This document shows, piece by piece, positions 33,083-41,953 of a stretch of 64,000 nucleotides of DNA; position 1 is the first letter of the stretch, and the number at the start of each line of letters is the position of its first letter. The notes under the pieces are model-generated. The model was not told the origin of the DNA. It made no database searches and worked only from the letters and a program-made list of their open reading frames with translations. Source of the DNA: Variovorax terrae. Its GTDB lineage: Bacteria > Pseudomonadota > Gammaproteobacteria > Burkholderiales > Burkholderiaceae_C. Where the stretch lies: contig NZ_JALGBI010000003.1 of NCBI RefSeq assembly GCF_022809125.1, forward strand, positions 620,001 through 684,000, written 5' to 3'. The translations under genes were made by a program, and so were the position numbers.

Positions 33083-34306
33083 ATGACGAAGCAAATAGGC
33101 GAGGCCTCGATAGCCGCCTTTTCCACTCAGCGCGATACCGAAGCGCAACCGGCCAACTGGAGCGGCGTGTTCGCGATGTCGCTATGCGTCTTCGCGCTGA
33201 TCGCCTCCGAGTTCATGCCCGTGAGCCTGCTGACGCCGATCGCGGCCGACCTCCACGTCACCGAAGGCATGGCAGGGCAAGGCATCGCGATCTCCGGCGC
33301 GTTCGCGGTGCTGACCAGCCTGTCGATCTCGTGGCTGGCCGGCAGCATGAACCGCAAGACGCTGCTGCTGGCGCTGACGGCATTGATGGCCGTCTCCGGC
33401 GCTGTCGTCGCGCTCGCGTCGAACTATGCGACCTACATGGTCGGCCGCGCGCTGATCGGCGTGGTGATCGGCGGCTTCTGGTCCATGTCGGCGGCAACGG
33501 CCATGCGGCTGGTGCCCGCCAACCAAGTGCCCAAGGCCCTGGCGATCTTCAACGGCGGCAACGCGCTGGCGACGGTGATCGCCGCGCCGCTGGGTGCCTG
33601 GCTTGGCTCGGTGATGGGCTGGCGTGGGGCCTTCTTCTGCCTCGTTCCGGTGGCCGCGATCGCCATGGCCTGGCAGTGGATCAGCCTGCCGGCCATGCAG
33701 GCCCAGGAACGCACGGCCGGCTCGGGCAACGTCTTCAAGGTGCTGGCGAACCGACCCGTGGCCCTGGGTATGGCGGCCTGCGGCGCCTTCTTCATGGGGC
33801 AGTTCGCCCTGTTCACCTACGTGCGCCCGTTCCTGGAGACCGTGACGCGCGTGAACGTGTCCACGCTCTCGCTGATTCTGCTGGTGATCGGCGTGGCCGG
33901 CTTCATCGGCACAGCGCTGATCGGCGCCATCCTCAAGCGCGGCCTGTACGGCACTCTGATCACGATTCCGGTCCTGATGGCGGTCATCGCCCTGGCGCTA
34001 ATCCCCTCTGGGGCATGGGTTGCGGTGGTCGTGGTGCTGCTGGGTCTGTGGGGCCTGATGGCGACCTCGGCCCCGGTGGGCTGGTGGAGCTGGATCGCCG
34101 AAGCCATGCCGCATAACGCCGAGGCCGGCGGCGGCCTGATGGTGGCGGTGATCCAGATGGCCATCGCCCTGGGCTCTACCGTTGGCGGCCTGCTGTTCGA
34201 TTCGACGGGCTACCGCAGCACCTTCGTGGCGAGTGCCGCCGTGCTGCTGTTCGCGGCCTTCCTCGCTTTCCTCACCTCGCGTTCGCAACGACGGCAAGCC
34301 GCCTGA
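33083..34306 (+). CDS. MFS efflux transporter (DHA1, NepI/AraJ-like)
   Basis: A 407-residue inner-membrane protein with 12 predicted helices. ASEFMPVSLLTPIAADLHVTEGMAGQ near residue 35, the motif A-like SWLAGSMNRKTLL, and GVVIGGFWSMSAATAMRLVP near residue 130 match the purine-nucleoside/sugar-efflux branch of DHA1. WWSWIAEAMPHNAEAGGGLMVA in the C-half is also typical. It would pump the cassette's substrate or product out with protons. It is inside the operator B operon, about 100 bp after the aldo/keto reductase gene. Confidence 0.88.
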   Translation: MTKQIGEASIAAFSTQRDTEAQPANWSGVFAMSLCVFALIASEFMPVSLLTPIAADLHVTEGMAGQGIAISGAFAVLTSLSISWLAGSMNRKTLLLALTALMAVSGAVVALASNYATYMVGRALIGVVIGGFWSMSAATAMRLVPANQVPKALAIFNGGNALATVIAAPLGAWLGSVMGWRGAFFCLVPVAAIAMAWQWISLPAMQAQERTAGSGNVFKVLANRPVALGMAACGAFFMGQFALFTYVRPFLETVTRVNVSTLSLILLVIGVAGFIGTALIGAILKRGLYGTLITIPVLMAVIALALIPSGAWVAVVVVLLGLWGLMATSAPVGWWSWIAEAMPHNAEAGGGLMVAVIQMAIALGSTVGGLLFDSTGYRSTFVASAAVLLFAAFLAFLTSRSQRRQAA

Positions 34307-34332
34307 GCCGCGCGTCACACCCGGAGACTCCC

Positions 34333-34878
34333 ATGACCATGAGCCTCAGTACCCCTCGCAGCGGCCCCTGTCAGACGGCCATTGAACACCGCCCCGCGCG
34401 CGGCCTGGGGGCCATGCGTGTGCTGGGCCTGCTATGCGGCCTGTTCGTCCTCGGCGGATGCGACGCCGCCCAGCCGGGCGCTTCGGCCGCTCCTACCGCC
34501 GCCGCTGCGGCAACCACCCAACCGGAGGAATCTCGTATGTGGATGACCGTCGGCGAACGCCGCTTCGCCATCACCCTGGCCGACACCGAAGCGGCGCGCG
34601 CCTTTGCCGGCATGCTGCCGCTCACGATCGACATGCCCGACCTCAACAGCAACGAGAAGCACGCGCAGTTGCCCAGGGCGCTGCCGACGAGCGACAGCCG
34701 CCCCGGTGTGATCCGCAACGGCGATCTCATGCTGTATGGGTCCACCACCCTGGTCGTTTTCTACAAGACCTTCCCCTCGGCCTATTCGTACACACGCCTC
34801 GGCCGCGTGGATGCTCCCGATGGCCTGGCCCAGGCGCTCGGCAGCGGGAGTGCGCACATCACGTTCTCCAAGAACTGA
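34333..34878 (+). CDS. cyclophilin-like-fold lipoprotein, second copy
   Basis: A 181-residue protein paralogous to the one at 31221. A hydrophobic signal near residues 28-40 ends in the lipobox FVLGGCD. The mature part reads MWMTVGERRFAITLADTEAARAFAGMLPLTIDMPDLN and SRPGVIRNGDLMLYGSTTLVVFYK, cyclophilin_like fold. The Ala/Thr-rich linker after the Cys would hold it off the membrane. Two lipoproteins of one fold within 3 kb suggest either duplication or two different ligands. It lies 27 bp after the MFS gene. Confidence 0.76.
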   Translation: MTMSLSTPRSGPCQTAIEHRPARGLGAMRVLGLLCGLFVLGGCDAAQPGASAAPTAAAAATTQPEESRMWMTVGERRFAITLADTEAARAFAGMLPLTIDMPDLNSNEKHAQLPRALPTSDSRPGVIRNGDLMLYGSTTLVVFYKTFPSAYSYTRLGRVDAPDGLAQALGSGSAHITFSKN

Positions 34879-34889
34879 TCGGCGAAGCA

Positions 34890-35624
34890 ATGCAGGCGCT
34901 CTCCATGCAAAAACCTTACGTCATCGTCCATACCCTGACGTCGCTCGACGGAAGAATCCACAACATCGAACTGCCCGAGTTCGATTCGGCGGCGCTTCAA
35001 TACGAGCAACTGGCGCTGCACGCCGATCAGCAGGTCCTGAACATCCAGGGTTACCTGAACGGCCGCGTCTCGACCGACGACAACTTCACGCACTACCGCG
35101 AGCCGAATCTGAACGAGTCGGCGGACACCGTTCCCGCGGGCGACTTCGTGGCCGAGGCGCACGCGCCGATGTACTACGTGGCGCTCGACCCCGCTGGGCG
35201 CCTGGGCTGGCAAGAGAACCACGTCGATTACGGCGGTGTGCGCTCGCACGTGGTGTCGGTGCTCACCGAACAGGCGAGCAACGCCTACAAGGATCTGCTG
35301 CGGCGCCTGGGCATCTCCTACGTCATCGCCGGCAAGGACGCGCCGGACAACGCCCTGGCGCTGCACAAGCTGGCGACGCTCTTTGGCATGCAGCGCGTGA
35401 TGATCGGCGGCGGCGGCGTGCTGAACTGGTCCTATATGCAGGACGGCCTGGTCGATGAAGTGAGTCTGCTGCTGGCGCCTGTCTCCGACGCCTCGCCCGA
35501 TGCGCCAGGCCTGTTCACGGCCAAGGCGCCGCTGACCCGGATCGCACCGCGTTCGTTCACGCTGATCGACGTGAAGCCCTTGAGGGACAGCACAGTGTGG
35601 CTGCGCTACCGGGTGAACCCATGA
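34890..35624 (+). CDS. dihydrofolate-reductase-family (RibD C-terminal-like) protein
   Basis: A 244-residue cytoplasmic protein of the RibD_C/DHFR fold. PYVIVHTLTSLDGRIHNIE is the usual N-terminal strand and 'SLDG' loop; VISYVIAGKDAP-type and MIGGGGVLNWSYMQDGLVDEVSLLLAP stretches near residues 145-185 hold the NADPH-binding Gly-rich turn. Family members are NADPH reductases of mostly unknown substrate. ATG 34890 is taken, with ATG 34905 as alternative. The stop overlaps the next ATG by 4 bp, so it is coupled to the Rossmann-fold reductase. Confidence 0.85.
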   Translation: MQALSMQKPYVIVHTLTSLDGRIHNIELPEFDSAALQYEQLALHADQQVLNIQGYLNGRVSTDDNFTHYREPNLNESADTVPAGDFVAEAHAPMYYVALDPAGRLGWQENHVDYGGVRSHVVSVLTEQASNAYKDLLRRLGISYVIAGKDAPDNALALHKLATLFGMQRVMIGGGGVLNWSYMQDGLVDEVSLLLAPVSDASPDAPGLFTAKAPLTRIAPRSFTLIDVKPLRDSTVWLRYRVNP

Positions 35625-36262
35625 AGAACGTGATTCTGATCGGTGCCCATGGCAGCACGTCAAAAGAGATCATTCCCCGTCTGCTCGAACAGGAGGACGT
35701 GAAGCTGACACTGCTCCTGCGCCGCGCCAGCCGCATGCGGGACATGCAGAGCGATCGCGTCAATGTCGTGGAAGGCGATGCCGCCAACCTCGCGGACCTG
35801 ACGCGCGCGATCGGCGGGCAAGAGATCGTCATCAGCACCATGGGCGGCATGGACCTGGACGCCAAGACCGCGAACATCGTCCAAGCCATGAAGGAAGCCG
35901 GTGCGCGCCACCTGGTCGTCATCAGCGCCGGCGGCATCTATGACGAACTGCCCCCGGCCTTCAATGCCTGGGACAAGGGCGTGGTCGGCCAGTACCGCCC
36001 CATCAACCTGAAAGCAGCTGAAGTCGCCGAGCAGTCAGGCCTGACCTATACGGTTCTGCGTCCCGTGTGGCTGACCGACAAACCGACCGAGGAAATCCAG
36101 TTGACCCGCAAAGGTGAGACCTTCAAGGGCACGGAGACCTCCCGCGCGAGCATCGGCCGCTTCGTGGCCGACCTCGTGAAAGACCCGCAGCGCTACGCCA
36201 ACCAGAACTTGGGCATCAGCCAGCCCAACACTGACGGCGACAGGCCTGCCGCCTATCGTTGA
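35621..36262 (+). CDS. NAD(P)H-binding Rossmann protein (atypical SDR, NmrA/YwnB-like)
   Basis: A 213-residue protein. MKNVILIGAHGSTSKEIIPRL is a variant of the GxxGxxG dinucleotide loop, and IGGQEIVISTMGGMDLD and LVVISAGGIY follow the NAD(P)H-binding atypical-SDR pattern. No YxxxK catalytic pair is evident, so it may be a redox sensor or a quinone-type reductase. It is coupled to the preceding gene through an ATGA overlap. Confidence 0.8.
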   Translation: MKNVILIGAHGSTSKEIIPRLLEQEDVKLTLLLRRASRMRDMQSDRVNVVEGDAANLADLTRAIGGQEIVISTMGGMDLDAKTANIVQAMKEAGARHLVVISAGGIYDELPPAFNAWDKGVVGQYRPINLKAAEVAEQSGLTYTVLRPVWLTDKPTEEIQLTRKGETFKGTETSRASIGRFVADLVKDPQRYANQNLGISQPNTDGDRPAAYR

Positions 36263-36315
36263 TTTCGCTGACCGACAACGCTTCGTTGCTGGTCGTAACT
36301 CACCAGGAGACATTC

Positions 36316-37083
36316 ATGAAAGTTACCTACGATTTCAAGGGACAGGTCGCGCTGGTCACCGGCGCGGCATCCGGCATGGGCCTCGATACGGCGCGTGCAT
36401 TCGCCAAGGCCGGAGCGGCCGTCACACTGGCAGACGTGAGCGAAGCGGCCTTGAAGAAAGCCGTGGATGAAATCACGGCCGCTGGCGGCAAGGCGATCGG
36501 CGTGGTGTGCGATGTATCCGACGAGGCTCAGATCGCGGCGATGGTGAAGCGCACGGTGGACGAGTTCGGCCGTCTGGATGCCGCGTTCAACAACGCAGGC
36601 ATCCAGATTCCCGCTTCGGAGATCGCGGATCAGTCCATCGAGGACTACGACCGCATCAGCGCCATCAACCAGCGCGGCGTGTGGGCCTGCATGAAGCACG
36701 AACTGGCACAGATGCGCCAGCAAGGCAGCGGCGCGATCGTCAACTGCTCGTCCATCGGCGGCCTCACCGGCCGGGCACTGATCGCCGCCTACCACGGCAC
36801 CAAGCATGGCGTGATCGGGTTGACCCGCAGCGCGGCGCTCGAATACGCCACGCGCGGCGTGCGCGTCAATGCCGTGTGCCCCGGCACGATCGATACGCCG
36901 ATGGTCTCGTCCATGCTGGACAAGGGGATGCTGGCGATGGACGACCTGCTGCGCGACCTGCCGATGAAGCGCCTGGGGCGTGGTGAGGAAATCGCCGACG
37001 CGGTGCTCTGGCTATGCAGTTCGGGCTCGACCTTCGTGACCGGCCAGGCCCTGGCCGTGGACGGCGGCTTCACCGTGTACTGA
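36316..37083 (+). CDS. short-chain dehydrogenase/reductase
   Basis: A 255-residue classical SDR. TGAASGMG (cofactor loop, about residue 15), NNAGIQ (about 90), the catalytic Ser in IVNCSSIGG and Tyr-x3-Lys in YHGTKHGV (about 160), and NAVCPGTIDTPM are all present. Asp in VTLADVSEA at the end of strand 2 favours NAD(H). ATG 36316 has CAGGAG 8 bp upstream. It would oxidise or reduce a secondary alcohol or ketone in the cassette's pathway. Confidence 0.92.
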   Translation: MKVTYDFKGQVALVTGAASGMGLDTARAFAKAGAAVTLADVSEAALKKAVDEITAAGGKAIGVVCDVSDEAQIAAMVKRTVDEFGRLDAAFNNAGIQIPASEIADQSIEDYDRISAINQRGVWACMKHELAQMRQQGSGAIVNCSSIGGLTGRALIAAYHGTKHGVIGLTRSAALEYATRGVRVNAVCPGTIDTPMVSSMLDKGMLAMDDLLRDLPMKRLGRGEEIADAVLWLCSSGSTFVTGQALAVDGGFTVY

Positions 37084-37138
37084 ATCTCATCCCGGCAGGT
37101 GCTGCCGGCCACCTAGACAAAGAGAAAGGTATCACAAC

Positions 37139-37882
37139 ATGATCAAAGACAAAGTCGTCATCATCACCGGTGCGTCGTCGGGCATCGGCGAGGCCACGGC
37201 CAAACTACTTGCGAGCAAAGGCGCCAAGGTCGTGCTCGGCGCGCGGCGGGCTGACAACCTGAAGCGGATCACCGACGAGATCAAGCAGCACGGCGGCCAG
37301 GCCGTGTACCAGGAACTGGACGTCACCCAGCAGTCCGAGAACGACGCCATCGTCAAGCTGGCCAAGGACAGCTTTGGCCGCGTGGACGCCATCTTCCTCA
37401 ACGCCGGCCTGATGCCGAACTCGCCGCTGTCCGCGCTCAAGACCGCCGAGTGGCACCAGATGGTCGATGTCAACGTCAAGGGCGTGCTCAACGGCGTGGC
37501 CGCCGTGCTGCCCGAGTTCCTGGTGCAGAAGTCCGGTCACGTCATCGCCACCTCGTCGGTCGCCGGGCTCAAGGCCTATCCGGGCGGCGCGGTCTATGGC
37601 GGCACGAAGTGGTTCGTGCGCGACTTCATGGAAGTCCTGCGCATGGAGTCGGCCATGGAGGGCTCCAACATCCGCACCGCGACGATCTACCCGGCGGCCA
37701 TCAATACCGAGTTGCTGAAGACGTTCACCGATAAGGCGTCGCTTGAGCAGATGCAGGGCGTCTACGACACCTACGGCATCTCCCCGGACCGGATCGCCAA
37801 CGTCGTGGCCTTCGCAATCGACCAGCCCGAGGACACGACGATCAACGAGTTCACCGTCGGCCCCGCAAATCAACCTTGGTAA
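37139..37882 (+). CDS. short-chain dehydrogenase/reductase, YdfG-like
   Basis: A 247-residue classical SDR. TGASSGIGEATAK (cofactor loop), NAGLMPNSPL, Ser in VIATSSVAG and Tyr-x3-Lys in VYGGTKWFV are intact. Arg in VLGARRADN at the end of strand 2 favours NADP(H). IRTATIYPAAINTELL and EFTVGPANQPW at the end resemble YdfG/3-hydroxypropionate-dehydrogenase-like members. GAGAAAGG lies upstream of the ATG. Confidence 0.9.
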   Translation: MIKDKVVIITGASSGIGEATAKLLASKGAKVVLGARRADNLKRITDEIKQHGGQAVYQELDVTQQSENDAIVKLAKDSFGRVDAIFLNAGLMPNSPLSALKTAEWHQMVDVNVKGVLNGVAAVLPEFLVQKSGHVIATSSVAGLKAYPGGAVYGGTKWFVRDFMEVLRMESAMEGSNIRTATIYPAAINTELLKTFTDKASLEQMQGVYDTYGISPDRIANVVAFAIDQPEDTTINEFTVGPANQPW

Positions 37883-37893
37883 AGGGCGTTGCG

Positions 37894-38958
37894 ATGACCC
37901 GAGCAATTCACGACGCCCGCACGGGCGCCAAAGCGAAAGCAGCTCTCATCGCCGCCTGCCTGGCGATCGGCGTGGGCCTCATGCCGGCCGCATCCGCCCA
38001 GCCAGGCAACGTCGCGGCGCTGGCCTACGACGCGCAGACGCAGGGCGCGGTGCCGATCCCGCCGGCCGAGCGCACCCTGCAGACCGCCGTGGCCGAACCC
38101 TGGTTCAAGGTATCCAACGAGGGCTTGATCCTCGAAGGGGCGATCTTCGACCGCAGCGGCAATCTGCTGTTCTGCGACGTGAGCGGCCGCCGCGTGCTGC
38201 GGCTCACCCCGGACAGACAGTTGTCCACTGTCGTCAGCCTGGATGCGCTCTCGCCGGGAGGCCTGGCTTTCCATCCGGACGGGCGCCTTTTCATCGCGGC
38301 GCTGGACATCCCGAACAACCGCGGTGCGATCTTCGCGGTGAACCCGGATGGATCGGGCCTGCAGGCGATCATCCCGGCGGTCGCCGGCTACATGCCCAAC
38401 GACCTCGTGTTCGACCGCAAGGGCGGCTTCTACTTCACGGACTTCAAGGGCAACGCGACCGAACCCAAGGGCGGGGTGTACTACACCGGCCCCGACCTGA
38501 CGACGATCACCGCCGTGCTGCCGCACCTTGCGATGGCCAACGGCCTGGCGCTCAGCCCCGACGGCAAGCAACTGTGGGCCACCGAGTTCGGCCGCAACCT
38601 GCTGCACCGCATCGACCTGGCCGACGCGACCACCATCGCGCCGATCGGCTCGGCCATTGCCTACCACTTCACCGGGCCGGCGCCGGACTCGATGCGGGCG
38701 GACGCCGACGGCAACGTGTACGTGGCGATCTATGGGCAGGGCCGCGTGCTGGCCTTCAACCGCAGCGGCATCCCCATCGGCCAGGTGCTGCTGCCCGGTC
38801 GCGAGCGCGGCCACAACCTGGCCTCCACCAGCCTGGCGATCCACCCCGCCCGCAATGACCTCTACGCCGTGACCAACGACGGCAATGGCGGAGAAGGCGC
38901 GACGGTGTTCCATGCCAAGGTGTTCAGCAAGGGGCTGCCGCCGGCTTCATCTCAATAA
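37894..38958 (+). CDS. SMP-30/gluconolactonase-like exported hydrolase
   Basis: A 354-residue six-bladed beta-propeller. The signal peptide covers residues about 18-36 (AALIAACLAIGVGL) with cleavage after ASA-QPG, so it is periplasmic. LEGAIFDRSGNLLFCDVSGRRVLRL carries the metal-binding Glu, and MPNDLVFDRKGGFYFTDFKG and MANGLALSPDGKQLWATEF carry the Asn and Asp ligands of the SMP-30 family, which hydrolyses lactones or esters with a divalent metal. ATG 37894 is chosen; the earlier in-frame start (TTG 37876) overlaps the SDR stop. Confidence 0.86.
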   Translation: MTRAIHDARTGAKAKAALIAACLAIGVGLMPAASAQPGNVAALAYDAQTQGAVPIPPAERTLQTAVAEPWFKVSNEGLILEGAIFDRSGNLLFCDVSGRRVLRLTPDRQLSTVVSLDALSPGGLAFHPDGRLFIAALDIPNNRGAIFAVNPDGSGLQAIIPAVAGYMPNDLVFDRKGGFYFTDFKGNATEPKGGVYYTGPDLTTITAVLPHLAMANGLALSPDGKQLWATEFGRNLLHRIDLADATTIAPIGSAIAYHFTGPAPDSMRADADGNVYVAIYGQGRVLAFNRSGIPIGQVLLPGRERGHNLASTSLAIHPARNDLYAVTNDGNGGEGATVFHAKVFSKGLPPASSQ

Positions 38959-38994
38959 CGACGCTGGCGTGATGGCAACCAAGGTATCCCCAAC

Positions 38995-40158
38995 ATGAAA
39001 AGATTCTGGCGTCGTTTTCTCTTGGCATTCGTCGGCATCGCCATCCTCGGCGCGGTGGCGGTCATGACCTATCTGCAGCAACCCGTGTTCGGGGAGCTGC
39101 CCAGCGGCGAGCGCCTGGCACGCATCGAGCGCTCGCCCAACCATGCCGATGGCGTGTTCCACAACCAGATTGACACGCCCATGCGCACGACCGACCAGTC
39201 CGAGTGGTCGATGTGGATGCAAACCCTCTTTGGCGAGAAAGGCCAGGTTCGCCCGCCAAGTGCCATTCCCGCAATAAAGATCGACCTCAAGGCGCTCGAC
39301 CCCGCGCACGACCTCGTGGTCTGGCTGGGCCATTCCTCGTACTTCGTGCAACTGGGCGGGCAGCGCGTCCTGATCGATCCGGTGTTCAGCATCAATGCCG
39401 CGCCGATCCCCGGCGCGAACAAGGCGTTCGAGGGCACCAGCATCTATGTGGCAGACGACATGCCCGAGGTCGATGCGCTACTCATCAGCCACGATCACTA
39501 CGACCATCTGGACTATCCGAGCATTCACGCCCTCAAGTCCAAAGTGCGGGAGGTGATCGTGGGGCTCGGCGTCGGGGCGCATTTTGAGCGCTGGGGCTAT
39601 GACAGAAGCATCGTGCGTGAAGCCGACTGGAACGAGGTCGTCGCGCTGACGCCGCAGGTGCAGGTACACGTCACCCCGGCCCGGCACTACTCCGGGCGCA
39701 CCTTGACCCGCGACCAGTCGCTGTGGATTGGCTTCGCGCTCGTGTCTCCTGAGCGCCGCTACTTCTTCAGCGGCGACTCGGGCTACGGGCCGCATTTCGC
39801 AGACATCGGCCAGCGACTCGGCCCATTCGACTGGGTGGCGCTCGACATGGGCCAGTACGACCCGCGCTGGGCCAACGTCCACATGAACCCCGAGCAGGCG
39901 GCGCAGGCGGCCGAAGACCTGCAGGCGAAAGTGTTGTCCCCCGCGCACGCCGGTCGCTTCTCGATTTCCCCGCACGACTGGGACGACCCATTCAAGCGCA
40001 TCACAGCCGCCAGCCCGGGGCGCAGCTACGAACTGTGGACGCCGCAGATCGGCCAGCCCATCTATCTGGACGGCCGCCCACAATCGTTCACGGCGTGGTG
40101 GGAGAACGGTGTGTCGAATACGCCGCCCCAGCTTGCGGCTGATAACAAGGAGAAATAG
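38995..40158 (+). CDS. membrane-anchored MBL-fold metallohydrolase (UlaG/NAPE-PLD-like)
   Basis: A 387-residue protein. Residues about 8-25 form an N-terminal membrane anchor (FLLAFVGIAILGAVAVMTYL). The MBL fold follows: VVWLGHSSYFVQLGGQRVLIDPVF, the metal motif SHDHYDHLDYPS (HxHxDH, near residue 165), HVTPARHYSGR and FSGDSGYGP. FALVSPERRYFFSGDSG resembles NAPE-PLD/RomA-type members. It would hydrolyse a phosphodiester, lactone or ester on the periplasmic side. Last gene of the cargo operon. Confidence 0.87.
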   Translation: MKRFWRRFLLAFVGIAILGAVAVMTYLQQPVFGELPSGERLARIERSPNHADGVFHNQIDTPMRTTDQSEWSMWMQTLFGEKGQVRPPSAIPAIKIDLKALDPAHDLVVWLGHSSYFVQLGGQRVLIDPVFSINAAPIPGANKAFEGTSIYVADDMPEVDALLISHDHYDHLDYPSIHALKSKVREVIVGLGVGAHFERWGYDRSIVREADWNEVVALTPQVQVHVTPARHYSGRTLTRDQSLWIGFALVSPERRYFFSGDSGYGPHFADIGQRLGPFDWVALDMGQYDPRWANVHMNPEQAAQAAEDLQAKVLSPAHAGRFSISPHDWDDPFKRITAASPGRSYELWTPQIGQPIYLDGRPQSFTAWWENGVSNTPPQLAADNKEK

Positions 40159-40268
40159 TGCGGTCAGAACAGTCCCCGTACCGCCCCTTTAGCAGCGTCC
40201 GGCAGGTCAGTGAGCCGACCCGCAGCATGCGACACCATGGGGATTTAGGGAAATAGTTACCGTTATTG

Positions 40269-40310
40269 ATTAGCGTGACTTATATGCCTATTAAGAATTC
40301 ATTATCTAGT
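40269..40310. promoter_or_regulatory. LysR-type operator, copy C, in a 340-bp gap
   Basis: ATTAGCGTGACTTAT (40269-40283) followed by ATGCC and by ATTATCTAGT (40301-40310), again 32 bp between half-site starts. It lies after the last cargo gene and about 190 bp before the second LysR gene. The surrounding gap (40159-40498) is locally AT-rich and has no gene. The copy may regulate the downstream LysR/traG region or may be the leftover promoter of a deleted cargo gene. Confidence 0.6.
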
Positions 40311-40498
40311 AACAGACGTCGTTCTTCATCAAACTATTAAAGGCAAATAGGCAAAAAAGGAAAGCATCTGCGTTCATTGCTCAGGTCTGCTGTTGTCGGA
40401 GGGCACGCAGGCGCTTTCAGCGCCCCTCGGGCTGCTAGGAATGGCAGCCACCGTCGGCCTAACGGTTTAGAGGTGCTATCACTCTAGGAGATAGCCGG

Positions 40499-41443
40499 GT
40501 GGAACTTCGTCATCTACGTTGCTTTCTGGCGGTAGCCGAAGAACTCCATTTCGCGCGCGCCGCCGAACGACTGCACATCGAACAGTCGCCACTCTCGCGA
40601 GCCATCAAAGAACTTGAGGAAGAACTGGGCGCGGTGCTGTTCGCCCGCACCACGCGCAGCACGCGGTTGACCCGTGCTGGCAAACTGTTCTTGGAGCACG
40701 TGCGCCGCGTCTTTGCTACCTTGGAACAAGCGCGGGACAGCGTGAAGGCGGCAGCCAACGGGTTCCACGGACAACTGCGCGTGGCATTGTCGGATGGCAT
40801 CACGCCGTCGCGCTTGCCTGCATTGCTCGCGCTTTGCCGCCAGGAAGAACCAGAAGTTGAACTCCGGTTCTTCGAGGTGCCGTTGTCGCAGCAGATCAAA
40901 GGATTGCATGACGACCTGTACGACGTGGGGTTTGCGCAGTCCGATGAAGTGGGCGATGGCATTGCCACCATACCTGCCTGGAGAGACACTCTCGTCGTGA
41001 CGGTGCCAGCGCGGCATCCGCTGCTGGCACACAAGCGCATTCCTTTGGAGGAACTGCTGCGCTATCCGCTGGTTCTATGCGATCCACAAGTGGGCGAAGG
41101 CCATGCCAAATTCGTCGATCGGGTGCTGCGCCGGGCCGACATGGAGCCGCTGGTCGCAGAGCGTGTCGCTTCGTGCGATCTGATGATGGCCTTGGTATCG
41201 GCCGGCCTCGCACTTGGGTTCACGGGGGCCGCGCGCATTGCCGCCAACCCCGACTTAGGCGTGGTGGCCCGACCGCTGGCGGTGCGCGTGCCACCGCTGA
41301 CAACCTACCTGCTGTATCCCGACGGCGAGCCGTCCGATGTGCTGGCGCGGTTCATTGAACGTGTGCAGGCCATCGAATTACCGGAACCCCCAAGGCCCAA
41401 GTCGGGCCATCATTCCGATTCACTGGAGGAGCCTCCGCCATGA
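40499..41443 (+). CDS. LysR-family regulator beside traG (TraR position)
   Basis: A 314-residue LysR regulator starting with GTG (MELRHLRCFLAVAEELHFARAAERLHIEQSPLSRAIKELEEELG, HTH near residues 18-45). The effector-binding domain spans about 90-290 (LRVALSDGITPSRLP). Tn4371-type ICEs carry a regulator at this place next to traG (established context), so control of transfer genes is likely. It differs clearly from the cargo LysR at 28842. The stop overlaps the ATG of the EexN-like gene by 4 bp. Confidence 0.88.
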   Translation: MELRHLRCFLAVAEELHFARAAERLHIEQSPLSRAIKELEEELGAVLFARTTRSTRLTRAGKLFLEHVRRVFATLEQARDSVKAAANGFHGQLRVALSDGITPSRLPALLALCRQEEPEVELRFFEVPLSQQIKGLHDDLYDVGFAQSDEVGDGIATIPAWRDTLVVTVPARHPLLAHKRIPLEELLRYPLVLCDPQVGEGHAKFVDRVLRRADMEPLVAERVASCDLMMALVSAGLALGFTGAARIAANPDLGVVARPLAVRVPPLTTYLLYPDGEPSDVLARFIERVQAIELPEPPRPKSGHHSDSLEEPPP

Positions 41444-41718
41444 AGAAGAGCATCCCGTTTTTGCTGGTGGCCGCGTTGACTGCCTGCGGCCAATCCGAAA
41501 CGCCTCAGAAGGCCGACACCTCGGAAGCGAATATCCCAATGGTGGAAGAACTGGCGGCCAATCCTGAACGGCTCAAAGAGCTGCGCCAGCAGTGCAAGAC
41601 GGATCGTCCTAAGCTGGGCGACGTGCTGTGCAATCGGGTGGCGGAAGCCACGCGCAAGCGGTTCTATGGCGACGGCGAAACCCCATACACACCGCCGAAA
41701 GAACCGCCCAAGTTCTGA
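41440..41718 (+). CDS. EexN-family entry-exclusion lipoprotein, first copy
   Basis: A 92-residue lipoprotein: MKKSIPFLLVAALTACGQ has the lipobox LTAC. The mature part VEELAANPERLKELRQQCKTDRPKLGDVLCNRVAEATRKRFYG has the paired-Cys 'ANP.rlk.lr.qC......C' pattern of EexN/TrbK proteins, which block entry of related elements into a cell already carrying one (established knowledge). Translationally coupled to the LysR regulator. A second protein of the same design is at 49320. Confidence 0.8.
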   Translation: MKKSIPFLLVAALTACGQSETPQKADTSEANIPMVEELAANPERLKELRQQCKTDRPKLGDVLCNRVAEATRKRFYGDGETPYTPPKEPPKF

Positions 41719-41759
41719 TTGTTGGCGGTTCGCCGAATCGCCTTAGTTTTTTGCTCGAT

Positions 41760-41793
41760 ACGCCGCAATGCGCCCGCGCTTGCGGCGTTTTTC
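41760..41793 (+). terminator. rho-independent terminator after the LysR-eexN pair
   Basis: ACGCCGCAA (41760-41768) and TTGCGGCGT (41780-41788) form a perfect 9-bp stem with an 11-nt loop, followed by TTTTC. It separates the LysR/EexN pair from traG, so traG-trb would need its own promoter in the 41794-41953 stretch. Confidence 0.75.
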
Positions 41794-41953
41794 TTTGGCT
41801 CGCCGTCGCACTCATTCTGTCTTTTTGCTCGACCTTTCTGCTGAAAACGGTCTTTGACCGGCACTGACCCGGCACCGATCCTGACGCCTGCGGCACGCCT
41901 TTGTGCCGCTCTTTCCATGAGGAATCAGCTCAGGAGAAATCGGAGGCCAGGTC

